Assembly: GCF_031457455.1 (NCBI RefSeq)
Contig: NZ_JAVDWU010000008.1
Location: 1 to 64,000 of the forward strand
Length of the DNA: 64,000 nt
Direction of reading: 5' to 3'
From: Hydrogenophaga palleronii_A
GTDB lineage: Bacteria > Pseudomonadota > Gammaproteobacteria > Burkholderiales > Burkholderiaceae_C
The position numbers were made by a program, and so were the translations under genes. The notes under the pieces were generated by a model. The model searched no databases and was not told the origin of the DNA. It saw only the letters and a program-made list of their open reading frames with translations. Shown piece after piece: positions 17,166-26,095 of this stretch (positions are counted from its first letter, which is position 1; the number at the start of each line of letters is the position of its first letter).

Positions 17166-17957
17166 TCAAACCGGTGGGTAATCACCCGTGCCGCCGGGCC
17201 AGGCCGTCAGCACCTCGTACCCGTCGGGCGTCACCGCCACCATGTGCTCCCACTGGGCAGAGAGCGAGCGGTCCCGGGTCACCACCGTCCATCCATCGGG
17301 TAACTGCCGGACCTCGCGTTTGCCCGCATTGATCATGGGTTCGATGGTGAACACCATGCCGGGCTCCAGCGTCAGTCCTTCACCGGGGCTGCCGTAGTGC
17401 AGCACCTGCAGGTCTTCGTGGTAGACCTGCCCGATACCGTGTCCGCAGTACTCGCGCACCACGCTGAAATGCGCGCGGTGAGCGACCGTCTGGATGGCGT
17501 GGCCGATGTCGCCCAGCGTGGCGCCCGGCTTCACCTGCCGGATGCCCGCCACCATGGCTTCGTACGTCGTTTCCACCAGCCGCCGGGCCAGCGTGCTGGG
17601 GGTGCCCACAAAGAACATGCGGCTGGTGTCACCGAACCAGCCGTCCTTGATGACGGCGACGTCGATGTTGACGATGTCGCCCTTTTTCAGAATCCGGTCT
17701 GCCGAGGGAATGCCATGGCACACCACCTGGTTGACGGAGGTGAGGATGGTCTTGGGATAGCCCTGGTATCCCACATTGGCCGGAATGGCGCCTTGTACGT
17801 TCACGATGTGATCGTGGCAGATGCGGTCGAGCGTCTCTGTGCTCACTCCGGGCACCACGTGCGGCCCGATCATGCTCAGCACCTCCGCGGCCAGCTGGGC
17901 GGCCCGCCTCGACTTGTCGATGTCTTCGGCGGACTTGATGACGACGTCGCGGGCCAT
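17166..17957 (-). CDS. map: Methionine aminopeptidase, type I
   Basis: The 263-residue enzyme removes the initiator methionine from nascent proteins in the cytoplasm. The pita-bread fold metal ligands are present: Asp pair (NIDVAV and FGDTSR), His (YCGHGIG), Glu (FTIEPMI) and Glu (AQWEHMVAV). Length matches the bacterial type Ia enzyme. It is not next to rpsB, the usual context, so it may be a second map copy in this genome. Its start overlaps the stop of the ParD-like gene as ATGA, implying coupled expression. Confidence 0.9.
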   Translation of the reverse strand: MARDVVIKSAEDIDKSRRAAQLAAEVLSMIGPHVVPGVSTETLDRICHDHIVNVQGAIPANVGYQGYPKTILTSVNQVVCHGIPSADRILKKGDIVNIDVAVIKDGWFGDTSRMFFVGTPSTLARRLVETTYEAMVAGIRQVKPGATLGDIGHAIQTVAHRAHFSVVREYCGHGIGQVYHEDLQVLHYGSPGEGLTLEPGMVFTIEPMINAGKREVRQLPDGWTVVTRDRSLSAQWEHMVAVTPDGYEVLTAWPGGTGDYPPV

Positions 17958-18214
17958 CAGTGCTTTCCAGCGGACGCGGCGGCGCGGGGTTTGTCCGGTG
18001 GCGCACCGGCCGCCACGGAAATGTCCAGCCCGCCCGCCAGTTCCGCCCGTATCAGCAGCTGGCTGATCTCACGGTGGTTCAACTCCGGGTACAGCTCGGT
18101 CAGCATGCCGACCCGCATCCAGTGTTCTGCCTGTGCATTGATGGATCTGCTGAGCGCGCTGCCCGCCACCCGCAGGTTCTCGTGCATCAGGTCTGAAATC
18201 TTGACGATACCCAT
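17957..18214 (-). CDS. ParD-like small protein coupled to map
   Basis: The 85-residue protein (SDLMHENLRVAGSALSRSINAQAEHWMRVGML, then HREISQLLIRAEL) matches the ParD-like family annotated as antitoxin-related. The first half resembles a ribbon-helix-helix DNA-binding unit. No ParE/RelE toxin gene is adjacent. Instead the next gene, overlapping by four bases, is map. A palindrome just upstream of its start suggests it represses its own operon. Whether it acts as an antitoxin or only as a regulator is not known. Confidence 0.72.
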   Translation of the reverse strand: MGIVKISDLMHENLRVAGSALSRSINAQAEHWMRVGMLTELYPELNHREISQLLIRAELAGGLDISVAAGAPPDKPRAAASAGKH

Positions 18215-18224
18215 CCGTGACTCC

Positions 18225-18250
18225 TATATGAAACGTATGCGAATCATATA
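18225..18250. promoter_or_regulatory. Palindrome upstream of the ParD-like/map operon
   Basis: TATATGA (18225-18231) and TCATATA (18244-18250) are perfect inverted arms around a 12-base centre. They lie 11 bases upstream of the start, where an autorepressor of the ribbon-helix-helix type would bind. The A+T richness also suits a promoter -10 region. Confidence 0.55.
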
Positions 18251-18509
18251 TGGTTTGGATGATCCGCCGGTGTGGGGTGATCACGTGGGTTGAGCCGAGC
18301 GGTCCGCACAGCCTCCGTGCAAGCGGGGCTCGCTGGTATGCCGCACTGCAGCATGGCGCCTCCTGAATGGGCGATGGTCCGAGGGTCCATGCACCTTGGC
18401 CCGTGAAAACAGACACGATGTGGAGGGGCTGGCAGGGATTGGGGCAAGTTGGCCTCAAGAGTGAAGCGGGTATGTCGAAATAGCCAGAACACCCTCCAAC
18501 CGAGATGCC

Positions 18510-19895
18510 ATGACCACCACCGAGCTTCAAGAGCCCCCCGTTGCCGAGGCGAACGAAGGTCAGCTCGTGGTGCCGACGGTGCTGACCGTGGACGACGAGC
18601 CTTCGGTGCTCAGCGCCTTGCGTCGCGTGTTCCGGGTGCAGGGAATCAAGACCTTGCAGGCCACCAGTGCCGCCGAGGGCCTGATTCTTCTGGAGACGAA
18701 CCATGTGGACATGGTGATTTCGGACATGCGGATGCCCGAAATGGACGGTGCGCGCTTTCTTGAAAAGGTCAGGGCGCACGACGAGAGCATCGTGCGCATC
18801 CTGCTCACCGGCTATGCGGACATTTCTTCTACGGTGGCAGCCATCAACAAGGGCGCGATCCACCGTTACATCGCCAAGCCCTGGGACGATCAGGATCTGG
18901 TGCTGGCCGTGCGTGAGGCGCTGGTGCGTCGAGGCCTGGAGAAAAAGAACGCCGAACTGACCGAGCTGACGAAGCAACAGAATGAACAGCTGCGGGATGT
19001 CAACCAGACGCTTGAGTCGCGGGTGGCGGCGCGAACGTCGGAGCTGCAGCAGATCAACGGCATGCTCGACGCCGCCTACGAAGACCTGAACAACACCTTC
19101 CTGCACGCCGTGAACGTGTTCTCCAGCTTGCTGGAGATGCGGGGCGGCCAGTCGGGCCACTCGCGCCGGGTGGCCGAGATCAGCCAGGAGACGGCCAAGC
19201 AACTGGCCATGTCGGAACGCGATGTTCGCGACGTGTACCTGGCGGCCCTGGTGCACGACATCGGGACCATCGGCTTTCCCGATGCCATGTTGGGCAAGCC
19301 GATTTCCACCTTCACCGCAGAAGAACACCAGCGCTACCGGCGCCATCCCATTGACGGCGAAACCGCCTTGATGACCATGTCGCAGCTGCAGGGCGTGGCG
19401 CGAATCGTGCGTCAGCATCACGAACGGTGGGACGGAAAAGGTTTTCCTGGCGGGGTGAGCGCATCCGACATCGTGCTCGGGGCGCGCATCGTGGCGGCGG
19501 CCAGCGATCTGGACGACATGCTCCACGGATGCATGGGGAACCAGCGGTACACCATGGATGCCGCGAAAAAAATGCTGATCGGTGGCGTGGACACGCGCTA
19601 TGACCGCACGGTGGTGGAGACGATGCTCAAGGTGGTGGACGACATGGCCAGCGCGGCCAAGGCCGACGTGCAGCTGGACGTGCGCGACCTGCGTCCGGGC
19701 ATGGTGCTTGCGCGGGCGATGGTGTCGTCCAAAGGGGCTACCTTGCTGGCAGCCGGGCATGTCTTCGATGAACGCATGGTGCGGCAGGTGCAGGGCTTCT
19801 CGATGCGAGAGGGCGTGCGCCTCAGCTTGTGGGTGCAACGAAAACCAGATGCCAGCGAAGCCGACGCCGCTGAAGCGCAGGGGAGCGAGAAATGA
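18510..19895 (+). CDS. Response regulator with HD-GYP domain (RpfG-like)
   Basis: The 461-residue protein has a receiver domain (25-140) with phosphoacceptor Asp72 (VISDMRMPEMDG) and switch Lys in IAKPW. A coiled-coil linker (145-185) and an HD-GYP domain follow: HD at 249-250 and HHERWDGKGFP at 303-313, where GYP reads GFP. HD-GYP proteins hydrolyse cyclic di-GMP to GMP. It is the first of five signalling genes that overlap or nearly abut, and its stop overlaps the kinase start as ATGA. The cognate kinase is probably the next gene. Confidence 0.9.
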   Translation: MTTTELQEPPVAEANEGQLVVPTVLTVDDEPSVLSALRRVFRVQGIKTLQATSAAEGLILLETNHVDMVISDMRMPEMDGARFLEKVRAHDESIVRILLTGYADISSTVAAINKGAIHRYIAKPWDDQDLVLAVREALVRRGLEKKNAELTELTKQQNEQLRDVNQTLESRVAARTSELQQINGMLDAAYEDLNNTFLHAVNVFSSLLEMRGGQSGHSRRVAEISQETAKQLAMSERDVRDVYLAALVHDIGTIGFPDAMLGKPISTFTAEEHQRYRRHPIDGETALMTMSQLQGVARIVRQHHERWDGKGFPGGVSASDIVLGARIVAAASDLDDMLHGCMGNQRYTMDAAKKMLIGGVDTRYDRTVVETMLKVVDDMASAAKADVQLDVRDLRPGMVLARAMVSSKGATLLAAGHVFDERMVRQVQGFSMREGVRLSLWVQRKPDASEADAAEAQGSEK

Positions 19896-22051
19896 TCGAA
19901 ACACCAGAAAGGCAGGGCTTAACCGCAGCACTGGCCAGCGAGATGGTCAATGCGGTGGCCGTGCCGTCGGCGCTGCTTGATGGCATGCACATATTGAGCG
20001 CCAATGACGCCCTGTGTCGCCTGAGTTCCTGCAGCCAGTCGGCACTGCTGGGCATGTCCATGCTGAATCTGGTGGACGAAGCCACGCGCCTCCAACTGCG
20101 CCAGGCGATTCAGATTTGTGGGGTACCGGGTCAACTGCCACCGGTGGTGTCGGGCACCATCGTCACGCCAGACAGCGGAGACCGCCCCGTGGAAATTCAC
20201 TCCCGCCGAATCTGCCTGGACGGGCAGGCGCTGGTGGTGGTGACCTGCATCGACCTCAGCGATGTGATGCACGTGCAAGACAGTCTGCTGAACATGACCA
20301 AGATGCTTTCGCAGATCATCGACGGTGGTTCGGTGGCGTCATTGGTGATCGACCGGTACCACCGGGTGACGCACTGGAACACAGCCTGCGAACGCATGAC
20401 GGGCATCAAGCGCCACGAAGTGGTGGGTTCACGGGAAGGCTGGAAGGCTTTTTATCTCGAAAAGCGGCCTTTGCTCGCCGACATGATCGTTGATGGCGTT
20501 GATGAGACAACGATGCAGTCGTTCTACGGCGGCAAGATGGTGCGTTCATCGAGCATTGCGGGTGGCGTCGAGGTGGAGGCCTTCTTTCCACAGCTGGGAC
20601 CATCCGGACGCTGGTTGTTCTTCACGGCCGCGCCGCTGTACGACGCTGATCGAAATGTGATTGGAGCGATCGAAACGCTGCAGGACGTCACAGCGCGCCG
20701 CAGATCCGAGGAAGCGCTGATGCGGCACCGCGCTGAACTGGAAGAAGCGGTGAAGCAGCGTTCGGCTGAACTCGCGGCCACTGCCCGTGACCTGGAACTG
20801 TTCATCGCCAATTCGCCCATCGGGGTGGCGTATGCCAAAAAAGGCATCATCCAGCGCGTCAATCCCGCCATGGCCGACATGTTCGGTTATGGCGCGTCCG
20901 ACATGGTCGGTTTGCCGGCACGCGCGACCTACCTGACGGAAGAGGACTTCGCCAACTTTGAACGCTATGTCATCCCCCGTTTCAAAAAAGGCGAACCCAT
21001 CCACCTGGAAATGTGGATGCGCCGCGCCGACGGTCTGCCGATCTGGGTGCAGATCGATGCGTATGTGGCCAACGCGGAGAACCCGGGCCTTGGCTCCTGG
21101 TGGATGATGCAGGACCGCTCCGACATCCGTTTCGCCCAGGAGCAGCTGCAGGTGCGGATCGACGAGCTCGATGCCATGAATCACCGGCTCGAAGAAGCAC
21201 AGAACCAGTTGCTGCAACAGGACAAGATGGCATCGATCGGGCAGCTCGCGGCGGGCGTGGCCCACGAGATCAACAACCCGATCGGGTTCGTCAGCTCCAA
21301 CCTCAACACCCTGCGCCAGTACGTGGACGGGCTGCTGGGCCTGAGTTCGGCTTGTGATGCGGTGCTGGCAGCGCCAGAAGATGCCAGCGTGGTTGCATCG
21401 CTGGCGAAGAAGCGGGAAGAGGTGGAGATCGAATTCCTGCGTGAAGACCTGCCCATGCTGCTGGACGAATGCACCGAAGGCCTGGGTCGCGTCAAGAAGA
21501 TCGTGCAGGACCTCAAGGACTTCTCGCGCGTGGACCATTCGGACTGGCAGGAAGCCGATCTGAACGCGGGCCTGGAGTCCACCCTCAACGTGGTGCGCCA
21601 CGAAGTGAAATACAAGGCCGAGGTGGTCAAGAAGCTCACCCCGCTTCCGCCGGTGATGTGCCTGGCGGCACAGCTCAACCAGGTGTTCATGAATCTGATC
21701 GTCAATGCGGCGCATGCCATTGCCGACAAGGGAACGATCACCCTGCTCAGCGGTGTGTCGCAGGACTGGGTCTGGGTGCAGGTGGAGGACACGGGTTGCG
21801 GCATGACTGCCGAAGTGCGGCGCCGCATCTTTGAACCTTTCTTCACCACCAAGGAAGTGGGCAAAGGCACCGGTCTGGGCATGTCGCTGTCCTTCTCCAT
21901 CATTCAGAAACACGGCGGTACGATCCAGGTGCGCTCCACGGTGGGGGTGGGCACGGCCATCCGCGTGTGGCTACCGGTTGAAGGGCCTCAGACCCTGGCC
22001 AAGGACGCTTCGCCACCATCTTGGGAGCAAGACCATGTACACATGGCATGA
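19892..22051 (+). CDS. PAS sensor histidine kinase (cytoplasmic)
   Basis: The 719-residue protein has no membrane segments. It carries an N-terminal PAS-like region (20-115), further PAS domains near 140-270 and 300-420, then a histidine kinase core. The H box is MASIGQLAAGVAHEINNP with phosphoacceptor His458, the N box is NLIVNAAHAI and the G boxes are EDTGCGM and GKGTGLGMSL. It should phosphorylate the receiver domains encoded on either side. It is coupled to the HD-GYP gene by ATGA and overlaps the next start by 17 bases. The signal is unknown. Confidence 0.9.
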   Translation: MIETPERQGLTAALASEMVNAVAVPSALLDGMHILSANDALCRLSSCSQSALLGMSMLNLVDEATRLQLRQAIQICGVPGQLPPVVSGTIVTPDSGDRPVEIHSRRICLDGQALVVVTCIDLSDVMHVQDSLLNMTKMLSQIIDGGSVASLVIDRYHRVTHWNTACERMTGIKRHEVVGSREGWKAFYLEKRPLLADMIVDGVDETTMQSFYGGKMVRSSSIAGGVEVEAFFPQLGPSGRWLFFTAAPLYDADRNVIGAIETLQDVTARRRSEEALMRHRAELEEAVKQRSAELAATARDLELFIANSPIGVAYAKKGIIQRVNPAMADMFGYGASDMVGLPARATYLTEEDFANFERYVIPRFKKGEPIHLEMWMRRADGLPIWVQIDAYVANAENPGLGSWWMMQDRSDIRFAQEQLQVRIDELDAMNHRLEEAQNQLLQQDKMASIGQLAAGVAHEINNPIGFVSSNLNTLRQYVDGLLGLSSACDAVLAAPEDASVVASLAKKREEVEIEFLREDLPMLLDECTEGLGRVKKIVQDLKDFSRVDHSDWQEADLNAGLESTLNVVRHEVKYKAEVVKKLTPLPPVMCLAAQLNQVFMNLIVNAAHAIADKGTITLLSGVSQDWVWVQVEDTGCGMTAEVRRRIFEPFFTTKEVGKGTGLGMSLSFSIIQKHGGTIQVRSTVGVGTAIRVWLPVEGPQTLAKDASPPSWEQDHVHMA

Positions 22052-23669
22052 ATCAACGCTGGCGAAGACAAGCCCCACGGGATCGCCTTCGCCTTCCATT
22101 TCTCTTCCTGTGGACGACACCGAAAGCCCACACTTTCGCACCCAGTGGAGCCTGGTGAGTGGCAAGCTGGTCGCAGTGGAACTGCTCTGGCCGGACCCCA
22201 AACCGGGCGGGTCGGACTGCACCGCTGAGCAACTGCGCACCGTGCTGGAGACGGCTTGCCGCCAGGTCGCAGCCTGGCAGCAGGAGCGCCTGGACGATTG
22301 GCGTCTGGACCTCCCCTTGCGCTGGCTGGAGTTGGCATTGCCCGGCACAGTGGACGACTGGCTGCGCACCCTGGACGCATGGGGTCTCAAGGGGGTGTTT
22401 CTGTCGGTGTGGGTTCCGGAGCGGCGCGCGTCCCTTGATGGTCGATCCCTGGCGGCTACCTTGTCGGCGCTGCGCGCTGCCGGCGCTGAAGTCGCGCTGG
22501 CAGGCTTCGGGTCGGGCACGTCAGGCTTGTCCGTGCTGCGAGAGCTGCCACTGGACGTGGTGCGGATTGATCGTGCCGTGGTGGCGGGCTTTGCCGCAGA
22601 TCCTCAACAAACCTCCTTGGCCCGTTCTGTGATCCAGTTGGTGCACGGTCTTCACCTTCGCGTGATGGCCGAAGGTGTGGCCGACGACGAACTGCTGAAG
22701 CAACTGATAGACCACGGCTGTGATCTGGCGCAGGGAGAGTGTTTCGGTGTGCGTCAGAACGCCGAAGCTCTGCAGGTTCTGCTGCGCGCCGGTGCCGCAT
22801 TGCCCCAGAGCCTGTTGAACGCACGCGCGCGGGCTCGCACACTGCTGCTGGTGGACGACGAAGAATCCATTCTCTCGGCGCTCAAGCGGGTGTTTCGGCG
22901 CGACGGCTACAAGGTGGTCACCGCCACCAGTGGCGCCCGGGGGCTGGAGTTGTTGGCCCAGCAGCCGATCGACGTGATTGTTTCGGACCAGCGCATGCCC
23001 GGCATGACCGGCATCGAGTTCCTGCGCGAGGCCAAGCAGCTGTATCCCCATACGGTGCGCATGACCTTGTCTGGCTACACGGATCTGCAGTCGATCATCG
23101 AGGCGGTCAATGAAGGCGCGGTGTACAAGTTCCTGACCAAGCCCTGGGACGACGAGCTCCTGCGCAGTCATGTGGCCCATGCCTTTGAGCAGAGGGAGCT
23201 GGCCACGGAAAACACCCGGTTGTGGGGTGCGGTCCATCAGGCGAACCATGAACTGGCCATGGCCAACCAGCGACTTGAACGCATGGTGCTGGAAGAGAGC
23301 GAACGTCGACAGGCGATGCAGAACGCGGCGGGCGCCTCGCGGGACGCACTGGACGGTCTGCCCATGGCGGTTTTCGGGATTGGTGCAGACGGCATGCTGG
23401 CGTACGTCAATCGCCAGGCCGTGACCCACTGGCCGCAGTGGTCGTCTGCGCTGGGGGGTGAGCCGGATCCTGCGATGCAGGGGGTGCTTGACTTGCTGGC
23501 AGAGCCGTCACGGCGTTCCTCCACGCAAGGGGTGCGCACGACCATTGAGGGGCGGCGTGTCGAAGCTTGGCTCTGCCCACTCCCGGGGCCTGAGCGGCCC
23601 TTGGGAAACCTGATGCTTGTGCAACTGCTGCACGACAACGCCACGATGGCACCGGGGAGTGCGGCGTGA
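22035..23669 (+). CDS. Degenerate EAL-receiver-PAS protein
   Basis: The 544-residue protein has an N-terminal EAL-like domain (35-255) fused to a receiver (267-385, Asp318 in VSDQRMPG, Lys369 in TKPW). A coiled coil and a PAS-like end (440-530) follow. The EAL core is degraded. The signature position reads VELLW, and the DDFG loop reads LAGFGSG, so both catalytic aspartates are missing, although AEGV and AQGECFG remain. Cyclic di-GMP hydrolysis is therefore unlikely, and binding or scaffolding is more plausible. The start ATG at 22035 lies inside the kinase gene end. Confidence 0.85.
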   Translation: MYTWHESTLAKTSPTGSPSPSISLPVDDTESPHFRTQWSLVSGKLVAVELLWPDPKPGGSDCTAEQLRTVLETACRQVAAWQQERLDDWRLDLPLRWLELALPGTVDDWLRTLDAWGLKGVFLSVWVPERRASLDGRSLAATLSALRAAGAEVALAGFGSGTSGLSVLRELPLDVVRIDRAVVAGFAADPQQTSLARSVIQLVHGLHLRVMAEGVADDELLKQLIDHGCDLAQGECFGVRQNAEALQVLLRAGAALPQSLLNARARARTLLLVDDEESILSALKRVFRRDGYKVVTATSGARGLELLAQQPIDVIVSDQRMPGMTGIEFLREAKQLYPHTVRMTLSGYTDLQSIIEAVNEGAVYKFLTKPWDDELLRSHVAHAFEQRELATENTRLWGAVHQANHELAMANQRLERMVLEESERRQAMQNAAGASRDALDGLPMAVFGIGADGMLAYVNRQAVTHWPQWSSALGGEPDPAMQGVLDLLAEPSRRSSTQGVRTTIEGRRVEAWLCPLPGPERPLGNLMLVQLLHDNATMAPGSAA

Positions 23670-24526
23670 ACGCGGTCGCATCCACTGCATTGGCCAGACA
23701 GCTGGAGCCCGCAGCTTGGGCGAGATGCATTGTGTCGCTTCCATCGCTCCCCAGTGCCTTCATCGCGGCGGTGGAGCTGCTGAACAATGACGACGCGTCC
23801 TCGGCTGCCTGCATCGCAGCCATCGAGCGCGATCAGGCCCTGACGGTGCGCGTGCTTCGCCTGGCCAATTCCCCCTTTTATGGGGCGCAAGGCCAGGTAT
23901 CGCGCATCGGTGATGCCGTCCAGATGCTGGGGCTGCGCACCGTTGCAAGCGCCCTGGCGGCTGTCTCCTTGCAAACGGCGCTGGGTTCCTTGCGCTGCAA
24001 GGCGTTCTGTTTTCCCAGCTACTGGCGCCACACCTTGTGCACAGCCATTGCGGCCAGGGACCTTGCACAGGTTGCGTCGCTGGATGCAAGTGAGGCATTC
24101 CTGCTGGGGCTGTTGCACGACGTTGGCAAGCTGATCCTGGCCATGACTCATCCGGATCTGGAGTCGCAGGCACTGCAGCTGGTGCAGTCCGACGGCATCG
24201 CCATGCATGAGGCCGAACAGCAACTGTTTGGCGTGACCCATGCAGAAGTGGGTGCGGTGGTGGCCAAGCAATGGAACTTTCCCGCGTCATTCGCTGAAGC
24301 CATTGCTGATCACCACCGGCCTGAACCCGCGCCCGCTGGTCACAGCCCGGACTTTCCCCTGTTGATCTACCTGGCCAACCAGATGGCCCATGGCCTGGAA
24401 ACCCCCCCAGAGCTGGAAGCCCGCCTGAAACACCCCCTGTGGAGCTCGCTGGGCACCAGCGATCAGCAATTGCAAGCGCTGGCCGAGCAGGTCGGTACGG
24501 AGCTGCAAATCATGTCTTGCGCATGA
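23666..24526 (+). CDS. HDOD-domain signalling protein
   Basis: The 286-residue protein has one HDOD domain (about 20-215) with PSAFIAAVELLNN, RVLRLANSPFYG and FLLGLLHDVGKLIL. HDOD domains resemble HD phosphohydrolases but usually lack full metal sites; here HD is retained in LLHDVG. It has no separate output domain. The GTG start overlaps the preceding stop as GTGA, so it is translated with the EAL-receiver gene. In related operons such proteins act downstream of receivers in motility or biofilm signalling, which is inference here. Confidence 0.85.
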   Translation: MNAVASTALARQLEPAAWARCIVSLPSLPSAFIAAVELLNNDDASSAACIAAIERDQALTVRVLRLANSPFYGAQGQVSRIGDAVQMLGLRTVASALAAVSLQTALGSLRCKAFCFPSYWRHTLCTAIAARDLAQVASLDASEAFLLGLLHDVGKLILAMTHPDLESQALQLVQSDGIAMHEAEQQLFGVTHAEVGAVVAKQWNFPASFAEAIADHHRPEPAPAGHSPDFPLLIYLANQMAHGLETPPELEARLKHPLWSSLGTSDQQLQALAEQVGTELQIMSCA

Positions 24527-24546
24527 ATCATTGTCCGGAGCATCTT

Positions 24547-25110
24547 ATGAATCCAGTTCTACACGGCAATCTGCTTCTCGTCGACGACGAAGTGTCCATC
24601 ACCAGTGCGCTGCACCGCGCTTTGCGCGCCCCTTTGGGCAATCAGGTGAAGATCGTCACCTGCAACAGCGGCAAAGAGGCCATTGCCGAGATGCTCGCGC
24701 GGCGGTTTGACGTCATCGTCAGCGACCTTCGCATGCCGCACATGGGCGGCATGGAACTCCTGGCCACGGCGGCAGAGATTCAGCCCGAGTGTGTGCGATT
24801 GATTTTGACCGGCACGGCGGATTTTGCGACTGCACAGGAAGCCGTGAACAAATTCGGCCTGTACCGCTACCTCACCAAACCCTGGGACATCGAAGAACTG
24901 GTGAAGCACCTGTCTTCTGCACTGATACACAGCGCAGAACAGCGGGCCCAGAAGGACCAGGCCGTTCAATGGGTGGCCAGCCAGGGCCAGCTCAGTGCAG
25001 AAGCGCTCGAGCGGCACAGACTCGAGTCCATGGAGCCCGGCATCACCCGGGTGGAATGGGATGAGCATGGATGCCTGGTCGTGCCGACCAGTTGGGGGCG
25101 GCTGGAATAG
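24547..25110 (+). CDS. Response regulator, receiver with short C-terminal tail
   Basis: The 187-residue protein has a receiver domain (8-125) with acidic VDDE, phosphoacceptor Asp in IVSDLRMPHMGG, Thr in LILTGTAD and Lys in LTKPWD. The last 60 residues are helical and end in a short strand-rich segment without a known output domain. It is closest in style to the receivers of the HD-GYP and EAL proteins of the same operon, suggesting duplication. It may act as a phosphate sink or protein-interaction output. The ATG at 24547 is preferred over an upstream in-frame start at 24439 that lies inside the HDOD gene. Confidence 0.87.
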   Translation: MNPVLHGNLLLVDDEVSITSALHRALRAPLGNQVKIVTCNSGKEAIAEMLARRFDVIVSDLRMPHMGGMELLATAAEIQPECVRLILTGTADFATAQEAVNKFGLYRYLTKPWDIEELVKHLSSALIHSAEQRAQKDQAVQWVASQGQLSAEALERHRLESMEPGITRVEWDEHGCLVVPTSWGRLE

Positions 25111-25372
25111 GAACACCCCCGCGCCGCTTCGCGTCACCCCCTCAAAGGGGCGATACCTGGGACCGGCAAAGCCGGGTATCCCTGGATGGGGGCATTGCGC
25201 GCCGGAGAGGGTTTGGTACACCTTCTCATCTCAGTTGTTCATGGCGCCGGAGCTCCACCCGCGACGAGTGAAACAACGCCATCCAGGGGCACCGCCGGGC
25301 TGGCTTCGCCAGACGGCCAGTGCCGCCCCCCTTGAGGGGGGTGACGCGAGGCGGCGCGGGGGGTGTTTCATC
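25111..25372. repeat. GC-rich inverted-repeat element between signalling and ars operons
   Basis: The left arm (25111-25150, starting GAACACCCCCGCGCCGC) and right arm (25326-25368, ending GCGGCGCGGGGGGTGTTTC) are near-complementary over about 40 bases. The inner part 25279-25330 contains CCATCCAGGGGCACCG and CTGGCTTCGCCAG, which recur at 63690-63730. It lies between converging operons and could act as a terminator. No protein is encoded. It looks like two inverted copies of a dispersed non-coding element. Confidence 0.75.
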
Positions 25373-26095
25373 CTAAATCGCCGCCTGATTCACCCGCTTC
25401 ATCAGCGCTTCCGCGCTCTCCTTGCGCTCGCTGTACCGGTCCACCAGGTAAGGCGATACGTCGCGTGTGAGCCAGGTGAACTTCACCAGCTCTTCGATCA
25501 CGTCCACGATGCGGTCGAAGTAGGGGGAGGGCTTCATGCGGTCGTGCTCGTCGAACTCCTGAAATGCCTTGGCCACGGAAGATTGGTTGGGGATGGTGAT
25601 CATGCGCATCCAGCGGCCGAGCACGCGCATCTGGTTCACCGCGTTGAACGACTGCGAACCGCCGCTGACCTGCATCACCGCCAGCGTCTTGCCCTGCGTG
25701 GGCCGCACCGCACCTGAAGACAGCGGAATCCAGTCGATCTGCGTTTTCATGATGCCGGTCATGGCGCCGTGGCGCTCGGGCGAGCACCACACCATGCCTT
25801 CGGACCAGGCCGCCAGCTCGCGCAGTTCCTGCACCTTGGGATGGTCGTCCGGTGCGTCGTCGGCCAGCGGCAGGCCGCTGGGGTTGAAGACGCGAGCTTC
25901 TGCGCCCATGGCCTGCAGCAGGCGCGCGCACTCTTCCACCACCAGACGGCTGAACGAACGAGGCCGCAGCGACCCGTAAAGCAGCAGAATGCGAGGTGGG
26001 TGGTTGCTGCCCGATGTTGGCCGCAGGCGTTCAGGATCGGGTACCCGGAAATGGGCGGCTTCTGCCTGCGGCAGATCACTCAGCGGCTTTGACAC
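25373..26095 (-). CDS. arsH: ArsH, NADPH-dependent FMN reductase / organoarsenical oxidase
   Basis: The 240-residue flavodoxin-like protein carries the ArsH FMN phosphate loop YGSLRPRSFSR and the motifs PERHGAMTGIMKTQIDWIPL and QVSGGSQSFNAVN. ArsH oxidises trivalent methylated and aromatic arsenicals to less toxic pentavalent forms and gives broad arsenic resistance. It is the last gene of the arsenic cluster. The GTG start at 26095 lies 20 bases inside the end of arsC, so translation is probably coupled. Confidence 0.92.
   Translation of the reverse strand: MSKPLSDLPQAEAAHFRVPDPERLRPTSGSNHPPRILLLYGSLRPRSFSRLVVEECARLLQAMGAEARVFNPSGLPLADDAPDDHPKVQELRELAAWSEGMVWCSPERHGAMTGIMKTQIDWIPLSSGAVRPTQGKTLAVMQVSGGSQSFNAVNQMRVLGRWMRMITIPNQSSVAKAFQEFDEHDRMKPSPYFDRIVDVIEELVKFTWLTRDVSPYLVDRYSERKESAEALMKRVNQAAI

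Noticed and set aside
18069..19931. 620-codon minus-strand frame
   Set aside because: Antisense to the HD-GYP gene and its leader; His-rich shadow composition.
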